This document shows, in pieces, positions 1 through 36,200 of a DNA stretch of 64,000 nt. How positions within the stretch are numbered: position 1 is the stretch's first letter; each line of letters opens with the position of its first letter. The notes under the pieces are model-generated. The model saw only the letters and a program-made list of their open reading frames with translations. It was not told the origin of the DNA and searched no databases. The stretch lies in contig NC_085861.1 in NCBI RefSeq assembly GCF_034702125.1, forward strand, positions 52,094,295 through 52,158,294, read 5' to 3'. Made by a program: the position numbers and the translations under genes. The DNA comes from Engraulis encrasicolus (taxonomy: Eukaryota > Chordata > Actinopteri > Clupeiformes > Engraulidae).

Positions 1-231
1 TTTCTTTGGAGTGTGGGCAGTACAAATTACAGTTTCTCTGTCCCCACACCACAGCCAGGCAGGAGCCACAAACCACACGCACGCACGCACGCAGGCACAC
101 ACGCACGCACACTGCAGACCTTTACATGCAAATCACCTGGCGTGGGCGGGTTGTCTCGTGCTGTTTGGCAGACTTGTCGATGTGCTCGACTGAGGGGAGC
201 TGCAGACAAACAGGGCAACCGAGATATGGGT

Positions 232-290
232 GGAGGAGGAGGAGGAGGAGGAGGAGGAGGAGGAAGAGGAGGAGGAGGAGGAGGAGGAAG
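232..290. repeat. (GGA)n microsatellite
   Basis: Trinucleotide GGA/GAG run with one AGA interruption. Confidence 0.95.
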
Positions 291-475
291 GCGACTAGTA
301 TTAGCAGAGAGGAAGTACGAGATGAAATCTGGCAGTCAAGAAAAGCCCCCTTGAATAAACATAAAGAAATAAAAAAAACAATGAATGAAATAAGTAATGA
401 AATAATGAAATAAATAAATGCAAAATAGACCAACAGGATGTGAGTTGATGGAGGAAAAGACAAGGTGATGGCAAG

Positions 476-481
<6 letters not shown>

Positions 482-538
<57 letters not shown>
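482..538. repeat. (CT)n microsatellite
   Basis: Perfect dinucleotide run in the left flank. Confidence 0.97.
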
Positions 539-541
<3 letters not shown>

Positions 542-914
542 TCTCTCTCAGGCCCCTCAGCACCTGCCAATTAGGGGCCCGGGCTAATGACAGGTTAGCA
601 GCATCCATGCGGGAGGCTGAGGGGGCTTGCTGAAAATGAGAGGGCTCCTTTTTGGCGGGGGGTGGGGGGTTGTGTGGGGGTGAGTGAGTGAACAAGTAGT
701 ATAGGAGGAGGCGAAGGAGAAGAAGAAAGAAGGGAGAGTTTTGTTGTTTGTTCCTGTCCTGGCAGAGCCATTTCGTCCCACTCACTCAGTGCTGCTGCTA
801 CCGCCCCCCCGCCAAAGTCAGCCCCCCCCACCCCCAACACCAGTTCCATCCCATATGGCCATTCCAGGTGTGCTGGAGGCGAGGGAGGGGCACTTCTCCT
901 GGAGGTGGTGGTGG

Positions 915-915
915 T

Positions 916-970
<55 letters not shown>
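915..970. repeat. (GT)n microsatellite
   Basis: Perfect run after a short GGT stretch. Confidence 0.97.
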
Positions 971-972
<2 letters not shown>

Positions 973-1300
973 AGATGGATGGCTGCGGGATGAGAGGTGG
1001 GCCGAGAGAGGAAGGACAGTGGGGAAAGTTTTCTCCCGTCACCTCGTATAAACTTCACAGAGCTTTGGCCCTAAGTAATGGGACCTCGGCGTACCACCCC
1101 TCACCCCCCCTTCCCCCCAAGCTCTCTCTGCTTTCTGCCTTTACAGATCGCCATGCTCCGATCGACAGCGCTCGCCTGAGACAGCAGACACGCACTAACA
1201 GACAGAGTGGGAGAGAACGAGAGAAAGAAAGGACCAAATGAAGTGAGAGAGACGGAAGTGGGAGAAAGCGTGCGAGAAAGTAAAGGCAAGACAGACAGCC

Positions 1301-1302
<2 letters not shown>

Positions 1303-1387
<85 letters not shown>
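1303..1387. repeat. (GA)n microsatellite
   Basis: Perfect run grading into GAAA units. Confidence 0.97.
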
Positions 1388-1391
<4 letters not shown>

Positions 1392-1642
1392 AAGAAAGAG
1401 AAAAAAAAAGAATGAAAGGGGAGAGACACAGAGAACTGTGGAGGAGGAAGCAGAGCACAGTCAAAAGTGAACTCCTAGGCTTTTAATCATTAGATAAACT
1501 TCAAAGGAAGCAGACTAGTTACCCTACACATAATTCTCCCATTCACTGCCGCCATGTGCAAGGGGAAGGACAAGAAACAAGAAAAAACAAGGAACAGGGA
1601 CAGGACCACTGCACGAAAATATTACAGGAGCGAGGGAGAGGA

Positions 1643-1867
<225 letters not shown>

Positions 1868-3189
1868 GAGGAGGAGGAGGAGGAGGCTGGCCTCTCTGAT
1901 CTTTGCTTCATGACGGTTTTACTGGAATCAGAGTCCGGGGCCAGGATGGCTCTTTATTTAATGAACTCACGGAGCTCGCTGGCTCTCTGGCTTTGATGTC
2001 CACTCTGCCACACCGGGGAACACGCCTCCACGGCTCCTTGCTCTCTCTCTTTCTCTCTCACTCACTCCCTCCCTCTCTCCTCATCTCTTTCTCATGTCCT
2101 CCTCTCCTGCTCCTTCTTTGTCTTCATCCTCCTCTCTCTTACTTTCTCCCGCTCCTCTCTTTTCCCTCCTCTCATACTGTCCTCCTTCCTCTTTTGCCCC
2201 CTCTCCTCTCCTCTCCTCTCTTCTTCTCTCTCTCGCCTGCTTCAGGGCCAGAAGGGAGGAGTGAAGTGGCGGCAGACATATTGTCTCTCAGGATGAGGCC
2301 ACACATTAGCCACCAGACATGTTCTTCATTTTAAAAAAAGTCATATTAAATTATATACGGTATAATAGACATAAACTAGCACCATGTACTCATGTTGGAA
2401 ATGAAGTACAGCAGTAATGATAATACAGGGTAGGATTGAAAAGTTTACTACAACTACCAAAAATATTAAAATATTTATTAAACCATCTACACAATATAGT
2501 GCTGGTGTAGTGGGGCATTTACAACCTAACAAAAACACTGAATTACTGAATTCCGTCAAATAGGTTAGTTAGGTTTGAAATTTGTTTGTTTCATCTGTGT
2601 GTCTACTGTGTTAACTAGGGGAGTAACTTTATAGATACCCAGGGGGAAAATAAGGAATATGTTTACCATTATGTTTACCTCTATTTTTTATCATTATATA
2701 AAAAAAGATTTAAAAAATTCACAGGAAGGCAGAAATGTCCCCAATCTACGAGAAAGAACGATATTTGTGACATTGTGAAGTCGCAAATTTGTGAGAATTT
2801 TATCTTGCATGGGCGTTTGTGTGTAATATCTGTGTGCGTTTCAGGATGACAGTGCTGATGTGATGAAAAAGTTATCAAGTAAGTATTGTCTACTTCACAA
2901 AAAAGCTGTTTTCAGTTAGTTATGTCAGGCTGCACTGCTCCTCCCTCAGCTGGAGTCCCCGGTGTATGCTCTGAATGTCTGAAAAATGAGACTTTCATGC
3001 ACGCTTCTAATTTACAAACGCTATTCCCAGCCAGTCATTTGCATCTCTCCTGTGTATGGTTAGACTAACGTAGCTAATTTTCCTACACATCATACCAAGA
3101 TACAGTATATCATTTATGCAAAATGGTGAAAACGCATAATTTCTCTTCATGTCCGGAAGATTTTCCCTGCATTTCAATTTTCTATATCA

Positions 3190-3368
3190 GTCAGATTTTA
3201 CTTAGTACTCAGGGCAGATTCAAATGTAGTAAAGTAAACTACTTTGGCCATTATGTCCTCGAGTATAAGTACTCATATTAAAAACTACTTGAAAAATTAC
3301 AAAGTACTCATGAAAAGTACTCAATTAAAGTACTTTGAGTAAATGTAATTAGTTTACACCTCTGGTAT
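3190..3368. mobile_element. hAT-like remnant rich in AGTACT motifs
   Basis: Repeated AAAGTACTC and a terminal GTTTACACCTCTG, which is CAGAGGTGTAAAC inverted. This pattern is a common fish hAT-type end. The other end is not resolved. Confidence 0.45.
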
Positions 3369-3762
3369 CTGCGATAGTACTGTTTGAGTGATGCCTGCAG
3401 TTAGACAGAGAAAGCCATAAGCCAAACACAAATGTTTCCTTTAATGGCTCAATTTGAATGGTAAATGGCAGATCTCTGACATTTTGCAACAATGTCACAA
3501 ATATCTAAATTTGTTTCTCATACATTTCTGACTTTTGTTGTAGCAAATTTGCGGATTAACGTCAAACATTTCTGAGTTTTTCTTGTGGATTTCTGCCGCC
3601 TTACTCATCATATCGACCTAATGAAAACACTTAAATGCTAACATAAAAAACTAGGCATACAAGTAATTAGAAAATACAATTGTTTTATTTTAAATGTTAA
3701 TGTTACAGAAAAAAAGTTTTACAGCTTTTTCATATAAGTAGCAAAATCAAGAAAAAAGCAAG

Positions 3763-3763
<1 letters not shown>

Positions 3764-3828
<65 letters not shown>

Positions 3829-3842
3829 GCGCGCACGCACGC

Positions 3843-3879
<37 letters not shown>

Positions 3880-3915
3880 CAAGCACACCCACGCACAAGC
3901 ACGGACACACACATG
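3764..3915. repeat. (AC)n plus (CGCA)n compound
   Basis: (AC)n to about 3826, then (GCAC)n to about 3880 and degenerate edges. Confidence 0.95.
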
Positions 3916-5208
3916 CGCACACACAAAAGAACCAAATAAATCATCCAAAAAAACATAATTCTTATGTACAAAAGGAAACAATCACACGTGTGAACAACAA
4001 TCATACAAGTCCACACTATTCTATTTTTGTTAAGATCCGGAGTGAATGGTCTTGTGTAAGAAGACAGTCTCTTCAGCCCCTCTCTCTCAGGTAAACAAAC
4101 ATGCGAGTTAGCAGAGAGAGACAGACAAAAAGACAGAGGCAGACAAGCCAAAAATGAAGGGAAAAGCAAAAAAAAAAAAAAAAGTTTAAAAAAAGAACCT
4201 CCTGACACACATTTTCCACTTTGCCCAAACTGCTTTCCTTAGAAAAAAAATGTTGGGATGGACGTCGTGTTTGTAAACAATCTGAGATGCACAGTTTTAT
4301 GCCTGAATTACAGTTGGGACAGACACACAAACACACACACACACACGGGACACATAAATGGCCCTGCTGGGAAAGACTGTTGATAGCAGTCTCCGTCAGA
4401 CCCCATCACTTCCGTTTTTAACCCACCCCAACCCCCCCATCATACCCTCCACCCCACTCTGTGTTGAAGCTCAAGTCCCCAGGGGAAACACTCACTGATT
4501 CCTATTAGTAAATAATCTGTCTCCAGCCGCCCCCACCCCCCCACACACCCTATTCCTTTGACGTCTGCACCCCCCACCCCCACCCCCTCCGTCTCATCTG
4601 GCCCTCCTTGCATCCGTGTCCACTAAACACAAACAAATGTTTGTCCCACAACCAGCAACTCCACTCCAGCTGCTGCAAAGACGCCCGGTGCAATGGAACC
4701 GGAAATGCATCGTTACACGACTCTTTTCTTTAACGCGAAGAAAGAGAAGAGGAAAGACAGAGAGAGAGAGAGAGGGAGAGAGCGAGACACAGAAAGAAGG
4801 AAAGAAAAAGGAAGAGGTGATATCTCAAGCTGCTTTACCGTGGCTGAGAGAGTGATGGATGCTGTTTGTGTGTGTGCGACCTCTTGCCCCTAAACCGCCA
4901 CGTCTGTCTTGGGATGGAGTGGAGTTTTTAAAAGGAGGAGCTGGGGCTGTTTCACTGATGGAGATGAATCAGCCAACCATAAAAATGAAAGAAAACAAAA
5001 CAAAAACAAAAAACAAAACAAAAACAGAGCAGACGTTCAGAAGTTAAGAGCAGTGGTGAGGATGGGGTCTGAATGGTGTAGGGGGAGGAGAGAGGGTTGG
5101 GGATGGCATCTCTACATAGAGTAAACAAATGGAAATAAGAGCGGGAGGGGGTGGGAGGGGTGTGGGTGTGGGTGTGTGTGTGTGTGCATGCATGTTCAAA
5201 ATTATGAA

Positions 5209-5212
<4 letters not shown>

Positions 5213-5263
<51 letters not shown>

Positions 5264-5315
5264 GCGTGTGCGTGTGCGTGTGCGTGTGCGTGTGTGTGTG
5301 TGCATGTGCGTAAAG
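5213..5315. repeat. (GT)n with TGTGCG units
   Basis: Perfect GT followed by several GTGTGC hexamers. Confidence 0.95.
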
Positions 5316-6819
5316 TTAGTTGGGGATGTGACCTGCGTGTTCACCTCTGGAGAAGGGGTTCTTACTGGGGCAGCAGTCACTGGGCAAATATACAGGTGTC
5401 ACAAGCAGCTCTGCACATCACTAGCCCCCCATCCCCCCCGCTACCCAGCTCTACAAGGTCAGTGGGTCAGCACTTGTGCGTAGCGCAGCCTGGTTTGGCT
5501 CAAGCCCAGCTAGTGTGAGCTGGGTGGGGTGGATCGGAGGAGGGCGGTTAACAGTGTTAAAAGTGTTCCTGTCCTCACCCAAGTTCTTGAGAAACGGCTG
5601 GGTGGCTGACCACTTTCTGGAAATGATCATCGGCAAGAACAAAAAACCCGGATTAAAACATGCGTTAGGAAGAATTAGAGGAATGCGGCAGCAACACACG
5701 ACAAAGACTACACGCACTAACGAAGAAGGAGAGGAATGGAGTATGGACACATGACAAATACTACACTAACGAAGAAGGAATAAGCCCCCACCCCCGCCGC
5801 CGCCCAGCCAGAGTGGGCCAGCGGACAAGCAGACGACAGCTTTACTCCTCGGAGTGTCATCATTCCCGCACGCCAGGAATAAAACTTCATTCCCAGAAAA
5901 GCCTTCGATGCACCCAAATAACCCCCACCCCCCCAAACACCCCTTGCTCCAGTCGCCACGCCCCTCCCGTCGAAGGACCTCCTGACTCACACGCCGAGGC
6001 ACAGGAAGTCATGTGTGGCATGTGGAGATGGTCGTGACATCATCTGCCCAGCTCAAGGGCTCCTAAAAATAAAACAAGAAAGGAAAAGGAAGGGGGGAAA
6101 AAACTATCAAAAAAGAGAAAAAATCCCCTCGATTCTAATTTTCAGGGAATCTGTGTTTGTGTGTCTGTCCGCGCGCAAAACATGAGAGGCGCCGACGCAG
6201 ACGCGGACAAATTCCATTCTGTCTTTTCACACCTCTCTGGACCCCCCTCCCGACACCACCACTGCACACAGATATACACAACACCAGCACTGGCAGCAGC
6301 CCCCCAAGACCCTCTTACCCCCACTGAGGCAGGACTATGAGTGATGTCTCTGATCCACCAACCCCCCCTCAGGACTTGGCAACCATCGTGGCAGTTTAGC
6401 GGTCGCGTTTAACGACAAACAGGATTCCGGCGGATAATTAAGAGCGATCCGAGAGGGAAGATCTGAGGCGAGCGCGGAGTAAATTACGCACAAATTAGAG
6501 AGCGAGGACTTAGAAGAACAGAGAAGAGAGAAGAAGAGAGGAGAGAGAGAATGCGAACGAATGAGAGAGGGAGACGGGAACAGAAAAGAGAGTGTGAGTG
6601 AGCGTGCTGGAGTGGCAGATTAGTGAGATAACTTCTCTTTGCTGTGGGCAAGAGAGAGAAAGAGAAGGAGAGCAAAAAAAAAGCAAAAGAAGGGAAAAAA
6701 AGAAGACAAGTGTGACCGCTCTCTTGCAGCTGAGAGAAAAGCTTTGTGTTACTCTCTGTTGGTCTTTATCTGTAAGTGAAGTGAGAGAGAGAGCGAGCCA
6801 GTGTGTTTGTGTCAGTGAA

Positions 6820-6919
<100 letters not shown>

Positions 6920-7559
6920 GGAGACACTAAGGCAACAATATAGGGGAATCCCATTCATTTCAGGCTGTCTGTGCATCTTGTCAGGAGTGAGACTGGGACG
7001 AAGAAAATAAAAAAAGGGGCGGGGGTGAGAGAGAGGTTAGGCAGCACAACAGAACTGCAAGCAGTTTGGTAAATTGTTTTTTTTTTTTCTTCTAAAAAGT
7101 CTTTCCACAATTCTACCGCTTTTCCAAGCCTGTCCCTTTAAACTGAGCTGACCCCAGAGAAGAGGAGAAGAGGGAAGGAGGGAGGACAGGAGGAAAAGAG
7201 AGGGAAATGAGATAATAGGAGAAGAGGGAAGGAGAGGAGGAGAGGAGGAAAAGAGGAGAGTGGAGGAGAAAAAAGTGACCTGCATACAGCTGCAGGGAGC
7301 TGGTGACTTATTGTCATGGAACAACCTTGGTCTCTTCTGCCAACATGAAGACCAGAGTCTGTGTGTGTGTGTGTCCTCGCTCTGGTTGGACAGAGAAGGC
7401 AAAGTGTGGGGACGCGTATGATGGGAAGACATGATACCGCAAAGTGACAGATGGGAGACCAAGAGGGACCGTGGAAGAGAGTGAGAAAGAGAAAGAGAGC
7501 GAGTCAAGCTGCTCTGAGATGAAAAACAAGTGAGCGGGTGATCCTCACTCCAAGTTCTC

Positions 7560-31074
<23,515 letters not shown>

Positions 31075-31681
31075 TCAAAACTGCAAGACACCTAAAATAC
31101 AGGGTATGACATAGAGAGATATCAACAAGCATTGTGACTTCAAGTTAGTTAGCTCAACAATGTCTTTCCCGGTAAACCGTGTTGTCCAATACATGGTGTT
31201 GAGCGGTGAAGGGTTTAGCAAATTCTAACTGAAGTATGCACTCAGAATTGATGTTACTTGAAGGAACGTAGTTCTATTGCTTAGGATAGTAAAAGTGGAC
31301 ACCTTGCTGAAGTTAGCGACCTGTCACAGCTAATGGAAGGTCTATTTGCCATAAGGCCACGGCTAACGGGGTAACCGACAGTGGGTAGTTACACAAGTAA
31401 TGTGCTGCTGTATAAATTAAGTAACATCAGTTGTCATTCGCTGACAGTTCGGTTTCAAAATAATTGATGACATAGCATAATAAGAAGGGATGGTTAACTG
31501 TCAACTAGCTAGCTGTCAACTTGTTAGCAAGCTATGAGAGCAACTAGCTCAGTAACTACCACGACATGTCATAAAACCTAAACCTGATCACTACTTCAAA
31601 TTATTACCCAACATTTTACCCATCTACATATAATTAATTCTAAAACTATGCTAGATATAAAATCCTACAGAGTCATCTTAC

Positions 31682-31765
31682 TTTCCACTGCGTTCTCCTG
31701 TCCTACTCCAAGGAAGTCTTGTGTGTACAACAAGGTTCCAAAACCGGATATACGTCATCATTCCT
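31682..31765 (-). other. atg5: candidate 5' non-coding first exon of atg5
   Basis: On the minus strand a sequence ending CAGTGGAAA is followed by GTAAGATG, a good donor at 31681. It would splice to the leader of the exon that holds the start codon. The transcription start is inferred only; the right limit is set near the CRE- and ETS-like motifs. Confidence 0.4.
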
Positions 31766-32142
31766 GTGACACGCCTCAACATCTTGCTGTTGTTCAGTAC
31801 CACTGATTTTGCAGTTTTCATGGCTTAAAACACATTAGAATACAAAGCCTACTCAGTGAACAGCCTGGATGCATTAACAGGAAGTCAACGTTTGTATAAG
31901 TTATTAGTCCACAGAAGGCATGCATTATATACTTGTATACCCAGTCATTTAGTCATGGCAAAACAACTTGGCATAACATCTAGACATAATCATTGTTTTG
32001 TGGAATAAAGCTGTTCAATTAAGATAAAACTAAAATGCAGAGCCCGTCTCTAACATGTCGCTGCATGAAAATTGCACATTTACATACATTACACATATTA
32101 GTTTAATTAATGGGTGCTGCCAGTGCAGAAAGTTTTGATGCT

Positions 32143-32157
32143 GGAAGTAAACTTCCG
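32143..32157. promoter_or_regulatory. inverted pair of ETS/GABP-type sites
   Basis: GGAAGTAAACTTCCG holds two ETS cores, GGAAGT on plus and CGGAAGT on minus, separated by two bases. GABP forms an alpha2-beta2 tetramer on paired ETS sites (established). Its place beside gabpb2 suggests autoregulation (inference). Confidence 0.5.
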
Positions 32158-32169
32158 CCCAGACTTCGG

Positions 32170-32180
32170 GCGCCATATTT
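32170..32180 (-). promoter_or_regulatory. YY1-like element near the gabpb2 start
   Basis: On the minus strand AAATATGGCGC includes the ATGGCG core typical of YY1 sites near TATA-less start points. It is about 15 bp from the ETS pair. Identified by motif only. Confidence 0.35.
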
Positions 32181-32199
32181 GATCAACTGCCCCGTATTT

Positions 32200-32354
32200 G
32201 TATTCTTTTTTTTCTAACCCAGAAAGTTCAGAGAACTACGACCAGAAACAAACAGAAAGTCCCAATAAGTTACTGTAGCAACGCCGTAAGCTTTCATGTG
32301 ACATTCGAGGACATACTTAGGACTCATAAGGATATCCAAAGATATTCTGAAACG
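32200..32354 (+). other. gabpb2: candidate 5' non-coding exon of gabpb2
   Basis: Downstream of the ETS/YY1 motifs, a CTGAAACG before GTAAAT at 32355 could be the donor of a leader exon joined to 33132. Start and donor are inferred from position and consensus only. Confidence 0.3.
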
Positions 32355-33131
32355 GTAAATCTAACAAGGGAATGTTTGCTATACAGCTTTTAGTAAAAGG
32401 TTAGCAAGTCGCTAACTTGGTGTACTTGTTGTCTTATTGTTGTTGAACGCAACGTGATATGTTGGCATAGCGTGCAAAGTCAACATTACCAAAGTGAAAC
32501 ACCAAACAAGTTTGTTGTAAGAATGGGGCAACTTAATCGGAGACCTTAAGTATTTGTTACGCTGGCACCTAGTCTACCCAAACATGAAGCGCCAAAACTG
32601 GCTAACTTGCGCAAGTTGAAACACTGCGTTCTGCTAGCAGCAGCGACGCTTCTTCACAAGCTAACAGTATGTGTTTAGCTAGGTGACCTACGTATTCTGT
32701 CATCTGCTGTTTACAAAACAAATAAGAAAAGGCTTGTATTAACTAATTATTGCATTGAGTAGTCCTTTCGCGTTGTCGCATGCTGAACTTGCCTGGTTGT
32801 TTGAATGGGAGAATCAACTTCCCCCGGAACATCCACTGTAAACTACGTTAATCGACTTCCTATCTGACATCGCTACTAGTTAGAACTAGCTACGTTGTAG
32901 TTCTGCAGCAATGTTGTTCTAAAACATTTTATTGATTAGTATTTAAAATAAATAACTTAACAATGCGACAATATATCTTCCACGAACGTGATGTAAATGA
33001 ATAAACCAATATACTGCTGTGCAATTGCAGACACTGGTGGTGGAGTTCTGAATACAGTAATGAGTTTCTGCTGAAGGCAGGCAGACTTTCCTTATGATTT
33101 TTAGAACTAACGTATTTTGGCTCCATATCAG

Positions 33132-33239
33132 ATGTCTCTCGTGGACCTGGGCAAGCGATTACTTGACGCAGCACGTAAAGGCCAGGATGATGATGTCAGG
33201 ACACTCATGGCCAATGGAGCCCCTTTCACTACAGACTGG
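33132..33239 (+). CDS. gabpb2: gabpb2 coding exon 1 (residues 1-36)
   Basis: The ATG directly follows an AG in CCATATCAG with a ctaac branch-like motif upstream, so the exon may begin at or just before the start codon. Reads [20 protein letters not shown] and ends APFTTDW before donor GTGAGC. First ankyrin repeat. Confidence 0.95.
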
Positions 33240-36200
33240 GTGAGCATATTGCAATCTGAGGGAGCACACATTTCTTGACAGCAGTCAGGGATGTGTACCA
33301 GTAGCATTGCCTATTTCTGGTCAAGGGTATTCTATTTCATGTGCGACCCATACACCATTTAAATATATTGTGTGTAAATGTGTAGTATTGCGCTTCTGTA
33401 TTAATAACAATCCACATTCCTTGCCTGCCTGATGTCATTCACTCTTGTATAGCTTGGGACGTCACCTCTGCACCTGGCCGCCCAGTATGGGCACTTCTCT
33501 ACTGCGGAGGTGCTCCTCAGAGCAGGCGTCAGCAGGGACGCTCGCACCAAGGTGGACAGGACGCCGCTTCACATGGCCGCCGCAGAGGGCCACACCACCA
33601 TTGTGGAGCTACTCGTCAAGGTGAAAAGCAGTTTCAGATTTAGCAATACGATTGAGGTCGTGTGGAGGGAATTGGAGTGTGAAGCATGTTCCATCTTGCT
33701 TTGAACCAAGAATGCTCTCCCTATGTAACCTGAAGTTTTCTCCGAGTTCTAGATAGTAGGTCATGTGCAGAGGTGTCAAAGTAAAAGTGAGAAAGGAACA
33801 CAGTTTCCTTTCAAGACCGATAACTGATCTGAGTAACCAGTAGATCTGTGTGATTGTATTACGATCAGCTGACTGCACTGGTTGGATCAAGTTTGTGATG
33901 GGCCCATGTTAGGTGTGTTTTTCAATAACAACGCAGTCTATCTCATTAGGTACAATGGAATAAATGGTGTAACAGCTATGTAATATCATGCACTTGTGTT
34001 GTACGAATGCCATGACTATAGTTTTACTTTTGACTGGTTATGAATTGCAAATGTATAGCTGGTAGCAGGCAGGCTTCATTCATGTTTATCAGATTATGAG
34101 GGTGCTGGCCCAAATGGTACAGTCAAATTTGCAACAAAAAAGAGGCAGCATAAAGTGTTTTTTTTATTATTATTGCATAGGCTTTTTTCATCATGTGTCT
34201 TCTCCAGTAATTTGTACATGTACTGTATTGTGCTAAGTGAAGTTGAGCACCCCAGGCTGACAGGGGTCTGTTGCTGCCTGATGTTGTTGTCCAGAGTGGT
34301 GCGGATGTGAACGCCAAGGACATGCTGAAGATGACAGCGCTCCACTGGGCCACGGAGCACGGCCACCGGGGGGTGGCGGAGCTGCTGGTCAAGTACGGAG
34401 CAGACACCCACGCCATGAGCAAGTTCGACAAGACCCCCTTCCACATCGCCGTGGACAAAGGCAACACTGAGCTCATGCTTCTGCTGCAGGTACTGCACAT
34501 TACTTCAATGAATGGTGACGTTTTCAGCTTGGGTGTCTTATCTCCTGAAAAGATCAGAGAGGTCTCTGAACATTGAGAATTATCCAAACATGTACTGAAT
34601 CAGCTAGGCACTAATAGTGTGGCAAATACATTGGGGAAATATTGTCTTTTTAACAACTTGCACAATGTGTTTTGAATTGCAATATTCTTTACCATGTCCA
34701 AGTTAAAGGGGATTGTGCAGGTTAACTACAACTGATGATTATAGGTACTTAAAGCACTGAAGATATGCATACCATTTGAAAAATTCTCTGAAATGTTGTT
34801 TTAGTCCATGTATTAATGTTTATTTTTTTAACAGAATGTATTGATGATGTCATATTGGGGACTCCCCCTCACTACAGAGGCAATAGAATCATGCACTGTA
34901 TTATGGGGAAAGAATAACTGCCACTTTTTCATTTGATATTAGGTTTTGTTGTAGTAGCCAACCAAATCAAATATACTAGATAATAGTTTAACTGTGTACA
35001 ACTAACAAGAAAGTGGTGAAAATTCTTTTAAATCTTAACCTGCACAATCACCTTTAAGACATGCACGTTTAGAGTAGACATGCATGCATATCGGGATTAT
35101 TTTGTTCTCTTGATATTGCTGTTGTGTGTCATGTAATGGTAGTGTAAAATGCATTGTGTGTGTGTTGGCGTTTCAGGAGGGTATGCAGAACCAGGTGAAT
35201 ATGAACCCCCTGAGCAGCTCCGCATCCTCCATCGCCAACCCCCAGTTCCTCATCTCCTCCTCTGGGGAAGTCATGAACCTCTCTGACCTCGTCCTCACAG
35301 CTGCAAAGCCTAATTCAGGTAGGTGAACATCACAGTTTGATATCATTTTATTTCTTAATTTATTCAAACCGGCTGTCACAACCAGAGATGAGTTCTAACC
35401 CTGTGTGTTGTTCCCTGTGGTCAAATCTGTCTTTAATGGTGCAGGGCACACTTCAAGTGCTGCTCATACTTTGGCATTAGCCTTGGTGCCCACTGCTATT
35501 TTCTTAAGACCCCAAAAATACAGGCAGTGCAGTAAAATTGTTGTTGTTTTTGTTATTTGCGTATATTCTTCATGCATATCCCTTCTTCCTTGTTCTCTTT
35601 TTTGTACATAACCTACATAACCATAACCTTAAATCTTCGTGGACTTGTTTAATTTCTTTGTACAGGCACTCTATTCAATACACAGTATCACAACTATGAA
35701 GGTGAACTCAAAATGTTTTCAAAATACACATACACAAATACACATTCCCACATTCACACACCAGCTCTAGAGGCTGTCGCATGGCTCCAATTGTCCGGGG
35801 TTCACGTAAGAGTGCACACACGCACATACACAAACAAAGACAATGATGACAATACCAGTCTTGAACTCCATCTTATTTTTATCTTTTGTGTAAGCAGTTG
35901 GCACTGAAGAAGTGATTGCCGCCAACTCTGTGGACTCGGCGATCCAGCAGGTGGTTGGGGAAGGAGGTCAAAGGGTCATCACCATAGTTACGGACCAACA
36001 GGGCAACCTGCAGCCTGCTTCTCTGGGTCAGAAGTTCTTTGTCACCATGCAAGGCCAGCAAAGTGAGTTCTAGAATTCATACAAGTTCTACAGTACACAG
36101 CTGTGGAATATCGCTCCTGGAAGTTGTTAAATATAAATATGCCTTTAAAAACCTAGCTATATTGGTTGTGTTTTGTGTGCGTGTGCGTGCGTGCGTGCAT

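Larger units (their letters stand above)
31740..32200. promoter_or_regulatory. shared head-to-head promoter region, atg5 and gabpb2
   Basis: The presumed starts of atg5 (minus) and gabpb2 (plus) are only a few hundred bases apart. No TATA box is evident. At the atg5 edge are a CRE-like TACGTCAT (31751-31758) and an ETS-like ACCGGAT (31743-31749). At the gabpb2 edge are an inverted ETS pair (32143-32157) and a YY1-like ATGGCG on the minus strand (32171-32176). This is the usual make-up of TATA-less housekeeping bidirectional promoters; the function is inferred. Confidence 0.55.

Noticed and set aside
5476..5754. 92-residue open frame in the left flank
   Set aside because: Overlaps another frame on the opposite strand and has no recognisable motif. 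A small duplication (ACTAACGAAGAAGGA) is present but is non-coding.
35405..35611. 68-residue open frame as an intact gabpb2 exon
   Set aside because: No donor in the phase required to join 35898, and the similarity to the TLAALAEAS segment needs base shifts. Kept only as a possible decayed exon.
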